From positions 63,530 through 90,457 of the forward strand of contig NW_003129863.1 of the NCBI RefSeq assembly GCF_000003605.2: a DNA stretch of 26,928 nt. Reading direction: 5' to 3'. Positions within the stretch are counted from its first letter, which is position 1. Every line of letters begins with the position of its first letter. The position numbers and the translations under genes are program-made. The notes beneath the pieces are model-generated. The model had not been told where the DNA came from. It did no database searches and was given only the letters and a program-made list of their open reading frames with translations. Source of the DNA: Saccoglossus kowalevskii (lineage: Eukaryota; Hemichordata; Enteropneusta; Harrimaniidae). Of this stretch, positions 19,663-26,928 are shown piece after piece.

Positions 19663-21991
19663 CTGTAAAAAAAAGAAAACTTTATTATTAAGCTTATAAT
19701 CATTTCAAAGAAGAATGATTTTAACTTGAATGAAAAAAAGATCTATCATTTTATGAGCTGTAAATTTTGCATCTATTGAATTTTAAAATCTTAAGTTCTG
19801 TATTTAATAATCTGGAAATTAGATGGTCATTATTAATAATTGTTAGAAACTTTCAAAATACTAAAGTCACATAATTAATAACCCACTATACCATGAACGC
19901 AATATTTGATTTATGTACGCCTCTATTAAACACAAATAGAACAAATAGAACAAATACGGTAATTCCACACTGTAGTCATTTACCGTGAACTCTAAGTGAA
20001 CTTAGTAAGATTTCATCTGTATCGCGTATTTCTTAAACTCAATAACTGTAGTGACTGTACTTTGCGTTATTTAACCTGACCAAGATAACTAGGTAATATG
20101 AACATAATAATTGAAACAGAAATGTTACTGATGTTTAATGTGATGAACATATATACTGATAACAAGAGAATTGATGCATAAAACACCGTAAAGTAAACTC
20201 AGCACAATCTGATAAATTCGTTTTCGAACACAATGAGTCATACCTAAGCTTACTAGACGGTAACCTCACTCTGTTGCAGTTTAATGCAATATTTCACATT
20301 TTATTGGCCTTCTGTGAGTGTAGACACCGACAAGGCTCCATCGTCGGTGCAGATCAAAGCCATGCGGTAGTTACATAGAAGAGACAGTGACCTGAACTGC
20401 CAACCCCTGATGTAATAAATCCATATTGTAACGTCTCATGAAATTGCTTTTTTTTTTTTGATACAGCATTGCCATAGTAATGTGTCTCCCTGCTGGGGTT
20501 CAGAAAATGTGTTTGAAATATCAATCAGACCGAGCCAGACAATAAATGTGACCATTTTATGGTATTCATTAAATACCTGGATGCCATCATGAATTTTAAT
20601 AATTACCGTACATGTAGGTGAAACATTTTACCATGGGTCATAGTATTCTCACATTACAGAGTAGCCAACTTAAATCCAGGTATACTCACATTATCAATAT
20701 TTACACATGTATGGAATTCATTTTTTTTAATAAATTACAGATTCTCACTAATTTTGAATACAAGAAATTTTCCAGAGCCCTGTGAAATCTCCTCTGCTAT
20801 CCAATTGCAAATTTAACACTATTTACATTACATTAATTACATTACTATCAATGCAACAAACCCAATTCCCCTCGCTTTTATAAATATTTATAAATTTCAA
20901 TGGCAGTTGAATACATCCAGCCAATCAATGAGCGCAGTGCATGACATCATCTGATGACATGTTCTTCAGCCAATAGAAACCTCTTGTTTCTGTTTTGATT
21001 GTCAATCTTAAAAATGTTTATAAAAATGAAGAAAATATAGTATCAACAATGAATTTGAAAACCAGAATGATGTTTTGCGTCTATGAATCTAAACACACAT
21101 GTACATTCACAAATCAGTTACGCCGCATACATTGTATCACAGTACTAGTAACTTAATTAATTGAGCACTAAAATTACTGGGTAATTAAAATATGCAACAC
21201 CTAATTAACTACAAGTATGTGTAATGTTTGCCCTGGAAAGAAATTTGAATGGCATTTGAACGGCATTAAACTTCGTAAAAATTGAAAAAGTCAGGAAAAT
21301 GAAATCAAATAACTTGCATTTATTCATTCGTCTTTGCAAGAAACCAGTGTCAACACCGTAAGCTGTGAGAAACCAGCACACGCACAGCATGATTGGAAAG
21401 TCTTGTTTAATGTTCGAGTGCATTCTGCTTGGTATTGAGTCATTCTTTCATAATTTGCTGGAATTCTGTCCAGTTGTATCTTCACTTCGCTGATTATTTC
21501 AGCAGCAGGTCTTGCACATTGCCAATACAAGTGAATCAATTACAAGGTTAAATTTACACCCATTTTTTGATTTCAAAAATAGACCATAAAAGCTTTCACG
21601 ATAACAGGAAAGTCATCATTGTAGATTGAAAAAAAAAATAGACTGCCACAGTCAAGTCGTCAATGTAATTAAACAAGCAGACTAATTTAATGATTAAACT
21701 AACACCCAGGGGGTTTCGCAAGAGCGGCTTGAGATACGTTTTTTTTTTTATCGATTGCAATAGGAGCAGTATATCACGGATTAAACATACACTAACCTAA
21801 CAAATTTGTAATGTAGAAATCGATAAGACTGAATGAGTCATGCAATATCTCATCGTACATGACCAGACTGCATAATATCACATATCCTCATCTGACACTT
21901 AAACAGAACACAGGTTTCTGCCAGTATAGGTTTATTGACCTTTGGAACACCTAAGTCAACTGTTCTCTCCATTCACAAAATGAAATACACA

Positions 21992-22136
21992 TACATTTTT
22001 TCAAGTTTTTTTCAAAAATTCTTTTCCAGACCTGCAGCTATTAATAAATTATGTCAATTTGGTCTAAGATTATCAAAAACGAATATAGTGAAATAAACGG
22101 GCAAAATATTGCACCAAAAATATAGCCCCAAAATGT
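21992..22136. repeat. Dispersed repeat copy (family D)
   Basis: Shares CATTTTTTCAA, AGACCTGCAGC, AAATTATGTC, ATTATCAAA and GCACCAAAA in the same order with 24639-24780. A more diverged copy is at 25705-25830, and 22608-22650 carries the TTGATCAACATCTGTAGCCA part only. Type of element unknown. Confidence 0.5.
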
Positions 22137-23262
22137 TTATTAATAATAGTAAATACACTGCTATATATCACTGCTATTCAATATTGACAACTGTGGTCTA
22201 GTTTCACAAAAACAAGAACAGCCAGTGTAAACAAATTTATTTCAGTCATCCAATAAAATCCAGTATGAAGGCAAACTTTGGGTGATCGTTAAATTTTATT
22301 TTTTAATACCTTGATAGCACATGCTATTGATGTGCCAATCTTGTTGCCCAGATGAAAGTCACCATGACAACTTTTCTTTAAAACACCCGATGAATGTTCA
22401 CGGATACAGAATGGTATTCTGTCTTTCACAAAATTACGGATGTTAACACAAAAACGGCATTAACCTTTTATTGAATTTTGAAGAAATCTTTTCATAATTG
22501 ATACAATGCTTTTACAAACCATGCATTATTTAAGAGTGAATCCTAAGAACCCCAAAGTCAATTTTCATCAGCTTTAACAAAATAAAATCTGCACAACATT
22601 ATTTCTAACATTTTGATCAACATCTGTAGCCAAATTGCAATTATCCAAAATATTTCGTTAGGGGAACCAGCGAGTAAAACTAGAAATCAACACCATATAC
22701 TCGCTCTATAACTCAAAACTTGTCTTTTTAGCATGTATTTCTCACTGTTAAGGGGGTCACAGACCATGTCAATTTTTTGAATAAATTTACCCCGATTAGG
22801 GAGAAACTTGCTGGTCTGTACGAGTTTTATATCTTTTTAAATACAAAAGTTAATACTGCAATGTTTTTCAATCAGTTTATTGTCAAGTGTCATTCTGAGT
22901 TAATTTAAACAATGAATTAATTGGTTCAATTGTGGCATACGCACAAGAGGCATCTTATGAATACAAATTATTTAAATTAACTTTTTGAACAACAACTCTT
23001 TTAACCTTTCACAAAATAAACTACAGTTGTTGTACCCACAGATAATATTGCGAAATTTTTTTTAATCAAGGCCGGTAGCAATTTTGAATGTCCAATTAGT
23101 CAAAAATCCAAAATATTATCTGTACATACAATCTATATATCTACTGACCGTACATTGTAGGACTTCAAACTCACAACTGATTTATAATTTTAATTATACT
23201 AGCACCCTAGAGTATACAAGGAGTTGGTAAGATTAAGGGTGACAGGTGAGATATTAACCATA

Positions 23263-23474
23263 TACTGTAAAATACTTTATTTTAGCTGAAATTAATTTTT
23301 GCTAAATAGACTTTTTGGACGTTTTGTATGGAATTTATTTTCACTGATCATTGAAGAGTTGAATGTAAAATATAGAAAAAAAAGGTATATTATCTTATCT
23401 TATTTTCATTGAATCATTCCTTCAGCGAAAATAGCGAAAATCAATTCCAATCGAAAATAAAGTATTCTACAGTA
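23263..23474 (+). mobile_element. MITE copy (family A), full length
   Basis: Bounded by TACTGTAAAATACTTTATTT and AATAAAGTATTCTACAGTA, with the same interior order as 5912-6100 (GTTTTGTATG, TCACTGAT, GAGTTGA, AATCATTCCTTCAGCGAAAA). A small internal duplication (AAAATAGCGAAAA) makes it about 23 bases longer. Confidence 0.8.
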
Positions 23475-24119
23475 CTCTACACAACCCACCCCCTTCATAC
23501 ACAATGTACTTTAGACTCTGATACAATTTTATATTCATACATTAGATTCTACTATTAACTAATAAATGAGGCTGTACTAAAACAGAAACCCATGGAACTG
23601 TAATTTCTTCCAATAGATCTATAGATACATATACATCAGAATTAAAGGAGAGTGGAAATTTTACCTATATGAAAAAAATGTGCTTTTAATAAGGTAGGCA
23701 TAGTAGGCTTTAATAATGTGGTACATCGAGAGTCTATTAACTTGCACACACAGCTAATCATGTCTATTGATGGGACATAAAGGCCGGTTTAAAAATACAA
23801 CAAGCATTATTATACATGTATAATACCATTCTTGTTTTTGTTACCATGGAAATGATACACCTTGTGTATATCAGTAGGGATGTGATATCTATCTAAAGGA
23901 AAGAAAATACAGCTATTTACTTTTCAAACATCATGGAACTCTCATTACACATCTCACTTATAGAGGCATCAGACAAAACAATGTTTATGTAAGAGTCTAA
24001 CATTACATCCCTGTTTACAACAGGAAGTGCACTAAATAAGTGAAATGCACCATGGGAGTGACACCATGTTGAAGAACAGGGACGCAGCGCCCTGATACTC
24101 TCGGCTGGCGCCTTCTTAC

Positions 24120-24410
24120 CAAACTGCCGATTGAACTTTCAAGTCATAAATATATTTCTTAAGCTGCGCAATTCCGTGCTGCCATACAACATGAAAACTT
24201 TCTCAAATATATTTTTCTCTGTGAAAAACTCCCCAGCAACACCAGCTGACAATGAGTCTGGACACCAAATACACTAAAATTACTCCAAAAATATTTCAAT
24301 GGCGATAGATACACCATTAAACGGCGCAGAAACCTTCCGATCTGGAGTTTCCAGCTAGATCCGCCATGTTGTTTCTGTGGTAGCTACTCTCGCTCTGCTC
24401 GCCTCGCCTT
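24120..24410 (-). promoter_or_regulatory. Candidate promoter / non-coding 5' exon (possibly WLS)
   Basis: Relatively CpG-rich stretch. On the minus strand, CAACATGGCGGATC (about 24370) matches a YY1 initiator-type motif, and CAGTTTG|GTAAGAAG at 24120 is a good donor. The ATG in the YY1-like site opens only a 16-residue frame (MADLAGNSRSEGFCAV, then stop), so it would be an upstream ORF. It lies 4.5 kb upstream of the recovered WLS exons on the same strand; assignment to WLS is inference. Confidence 0.35.
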
Positions 24411-25793
24411 GTTAATTTTTTCTAGAAAAACCCCCGGACTTGATTAATAAAGTAGTGAAACAGTATATAATGAGGTCTTTTTCACATTTTCCTTTAATCA
24501 AATTGAACTACCATCATTAAATTAGTTTTCCCTCAATTGTTAAGCACAAGTATCAAAATACGCAGCAAAAACACAGTTCTTGGGACAAGATTTAACTTAT
24601 GTCACCCTTCAAAAATCAAATCCATCCAAATGTTTATCACATTTTTTCAAAAAATTTGATCAAGACCTGCAGCCAATGAAAAATTATGTCTTTTGTTTCA
24701 AAATTATCAAAGAAAAGGTGGAAAAAGTAATATAAAATTTGCAAAATAATGCACCAAAATTTGGATGGGAAAAAATGTGGTGTTTAAAGGGGAACCTTCC
24801 AAACCCAGGGATTGCACCAACAAATCATGGAACACTAATTGTTTATGTCGTTTACAATGTTAATCTATATTTTGTTATCCATTGTAATTTTAATCCAATG
24901 AGTAAATTTGTTGCGAGTTTAAGCTTAACTGGAAGTGCCCCTTTATGGGTTAGTTTCTGGTCTCATGGCGAATCAATAGAAATACATGTATGTGGTAATT
25001 AATTAATCAATATCTACATGTAATTGATTAAATAAACTAACAAAAAAAGTAAATTCTAAATTTGTATCACAAATTAATCATTCACTAAGCATATGCCAAG
25101 TATACTAATCGTAGACACAAGTTATTGCCATGACCTTTTATCCAAGGCTATCTTGAAAACCACGTCTTGGAATTTCCCGGAAACAAGTCATAAGCAGGTA
25201 ATGGGTAGTAACATTATATTAAAGTTAGACAAGAATGACATAAAATATCCACTGATCTGTCAAATGAAACAGTTTCATTTGTACAGAGCTCGTAAAAACA
25301 GCTACGCTGGTCTTAAAAATTTCCCTTATGGCTGTGATTGTGATCGACTAGTGAGACACAGAGGAAGGAGAGATAAATTACTACTGAGATATTCCTCTCT
25401 TTGAAATATAGTTCTGGCAGCAACCATTTGCAAATAGGGGTGAACTGGGACTGTATTAGAGGGTGATAGTATCAGGATATTATCATCAATGTTACTGTCC
25501 AATGTACATGTACGTGTATGTGGAGCTTTCCTATTTACCATATTATCTGCAACCATGCAACCAATGGAATGATTTGATTTTGAACATGATTTTTTTTTTT
25601 AAATGTTGAAAAGCAGATCTTTCGGTACGTGGTATGTCGATGAGATAATTTTACTTTAACAAATTTCATCATCATCAAATGTGTATAGCACTTAGTGAAG
25701 TGTTAAATTTAAATCAAGAAATAGAGCCAATGGAAAACATCGTTAATTTGGTCAAAAATAAACAAAAAGATTAATGAAAATAGAATTACATGA
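24411..25793. other. No gene supported; dispersed repeat
   Basis: Contains a family D copy at 24639-24780. Two plus frames (24739-25002 and 25093-25404) have no recognised domain, and the first starts inside the repeat. A hairpin-forming CAAATGAAACAGTTTCATTTG core lies at 25261-25281. Confidence 0.4.
24639..24780. repeat. Dispersed repeat copy (family D)
   Basis: Collinear with 21992-22136: CATTTTTTCAA, TTGATCAAGACCTGCAGCCA, AAAAATTATGTC, AATTATCAAAG and GCACCAAAA. Confidence 0.5.
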
Positions 25794-25944
25794 AAAAATT
25801 GCCCTAAAATTGTTGTTGAAAAAAATGATACAAAAAATAGAGAATTCCACATTTGGACATGGAATTTAATGGTTGACTCGTATTTGAATGTAATGGAATT
25901 CATAAAACAGTTTGATATCTCGCCATATATTGGATGTCTTAAAA
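25794..25944 (+). CDS. Candidate internal exon of an unknown plus-strand gene
   Basis: An open frame ends at donor CTTAAAA|GTGAGC in phase 1. Its end reads NVMEFIKQFDISPYIGCLK. The phase fits the acceptor at 26631, giving a split Asn. The 5' limit is unknown (the frame opens after a TGA at 25791), and the first part overlaps the diverged repeat copy. Read past the donor, the frame stays open to a TAA at about 26025, so this could equally be an unspliced chance frame. Confidence 0.22.
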
Positions 25945-26560
25945 GTGAGCCTCAGGCAGGAGACACAGATATCCCATCACAAGATATGATGCAAAACAGT
26001 TGCCAGGGATGTTCTGAGTAATAAGGTAAATAGTTTATTAAATATCATTTTAAATTTGATTTTAAAGTTGCATATTGAGATCATTCCTAGATTTATTGGG
26101 ATCTTAAGATAATTATGTAAAATATTTGATTGTCAGAATTTGTAGGAATATACATGTATTAAATTTCCAGCATGGAACTATGAAATCAGAAAATCCTCTC
26201 TGTAGCAAAAAAAAATTATTATCAGAGCATTATTCAAATTACCAAGTGCAATTTCACACATAATTGTTTTCTCTTTTCTAACTACCCTCCCAGTTTGCTG
26301 ATTTAGAGTAGTAAGATACACCATTTATAACAGCATATGATAAGACACAAACTCTGAGATAAAGCTGAGATTTGAACCTACCAGGTATTTTAAATAAATA
26401 ACCTGGACATAAACCATATACATGTACCAGACATCACTGACAACGTTTTTACATCTAGCATAATTATGTTAATCCAGGCAATTATTAAACTTGTATACTT
26501 GCAACTATTAATTTATTGATTGTACATGTATGTAGAAAATCTTGTCACAGTAGTTTCATT

Positions 26561-26580
26561 TTTAGTTTAGTTTAGTTTAG
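26561..26580 (+). repeat. (TTTAG)4 microsatellite
   Basis: Four perfect TTTAG units, about 50 bases upstream of the acceptor of the candidate terminal exon. Confidence 0.9.
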
Positions 26581-26631
26581 TTCATTTTTCCTTTTGGGTT
26601 ATTGTAGAACATAATCATTGTTTCACTACAG

Positions 26632-26711
26632 ATGTAAAAAATGAAATCAAAGATGAAAACAAATCATCCAAACTAAGAGCAAAACATCCACCACATAAAA
26701 GAAGGAATTAA
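26632..26711 (+). CDS. Candidate terminal exon of an unknown plus-strand gene
   Basis: After acceptor CATTGTTTCACTACAG, a frame in phase 1 reads VKNEIKDENKSSKLRAKH then PPHKRRN and stop TAA: a charged, basic C-terminus. AATAAA follows at 26716-26721, unusually close to the stop. No family recognised. Confidence 0.3.
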
Positions 26712-26928
26712 GTGGAATAAAACATGACATTGGTAGAGTGACCATAGCAATTTTCATTTTTTGAGGTCATTTGCGTAAAATAAACTTTTTGATTTCCCTT
26801 GAAAAATGGGAAAGTAACAGAATTTCTGTTAATTTAGCTTAACTAGAGAAATAATTCTGTGTATAGTTATTTTAATGAATTTTATGTTGCATGAATATTC
26901 ACTAGGTTTTAATGGATTTTTATGTGCA

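Larger units (their letters stand above)
19663..24119. other. Upstream of recovered WLS exons; no first coding exon identified
   Basis: AT-rich sequence with dispersed repeat copies (21992-22136, 22608-22650) and the third family A MITE (23263-23474). I looked on the minus strand for a Met-initiated hydrophobic segment ending in a single G before GT, as the next exon requires, and found none convincing. Candidate fragments such as 21797-21887 (donor TTAG|GTTAGT) do not resemble WLS. Confidence 0.5.

Noticed and set aside
20161-20249. Minus frame MTHCVRKRIYQIVLSLLY considered as the missing WLS first exon
   Set aside because: No resemblance to WLS N-termini and a weak donor (GTGTTT).
21324-21539. 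Minus frame with helical-looking AEIISEVKIQLDRIPANYER
   Set aside because: No donor or strong acceptor and no recognised family; kept only as a note.
1-26928. tRNA, rRNA, CRISPR or bacterial-type operons
   Set aside because: None seen; the sequence is an intron-containing animal genome.

Overview
This is eukaryotic (animal) genomic DNA: AT-rich, with long introns, GT-AG splice sites and AATAAA signals, and no bacterial-style operons. Two genes can be reconstructed exon by exon, both on the minus strand. Non-coding DNA carries short inverted-repeat (MITE-like) elements. The protein divergence and the frequent tacatgta words suggest a marine invertebrate, perhaps a lophotrochozoan such as a mollusc, but that placement is only an inference.

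Layout from left to right. (1) 285-2580, minus: a four-exon gene for a secreted protein of about 260 residues. It has a signal peptide and five W-P repeats of about 42 residues, which I read as a five-bladed beta-propeller, tectonin/tachylectin-2-like. It has a TATA box and an octamer upstream. (2) 2581-9830: mostly intergenic. It holds a 439-bp element with 50-bp near-identical terminal inverted repeats (3368-3806) abutting a possibly decayed coding stretch, a full MITE copy (5912-6100), a candidate signal-peptide first exon with a CRE upstream (plus, 5507-5645), and one isolated exon-like block (9160-9223). (3) About 9838-19662 and beyond, minus: Wntless (WLS/Evi/GPR177), the Wnt cargo receptor. 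Eleven consecutive coding exons were recovered with all splice phases agreeing (513 residues). Only the first roughly 30-40 residues (first coding exon, TM1) were not found. (4) 19663-26928: WLS upstream intron or 5' region, with dispersed repeats, a third MITE copy, a candidate promoter/5'UTR exon around 24120-24410, and a possible unrelated plus-strand gene end (25794-26711).

The most notable observation is an 89-bp tandem duplication of the end of the WLS coding sequence. It copies the conserved C-terminal tail (ending KTAQD, equivalent to the vertebrate KEAQE ER-return signal), the stop codon and a few UTR bases into the 3'UTR. All three differences inside the copied coding part are synonymous. 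A second oddity is a degenerate tandem repeat of the WLS exon-2 splice donor in the following intron. The two recovered genes have no evident functional link.
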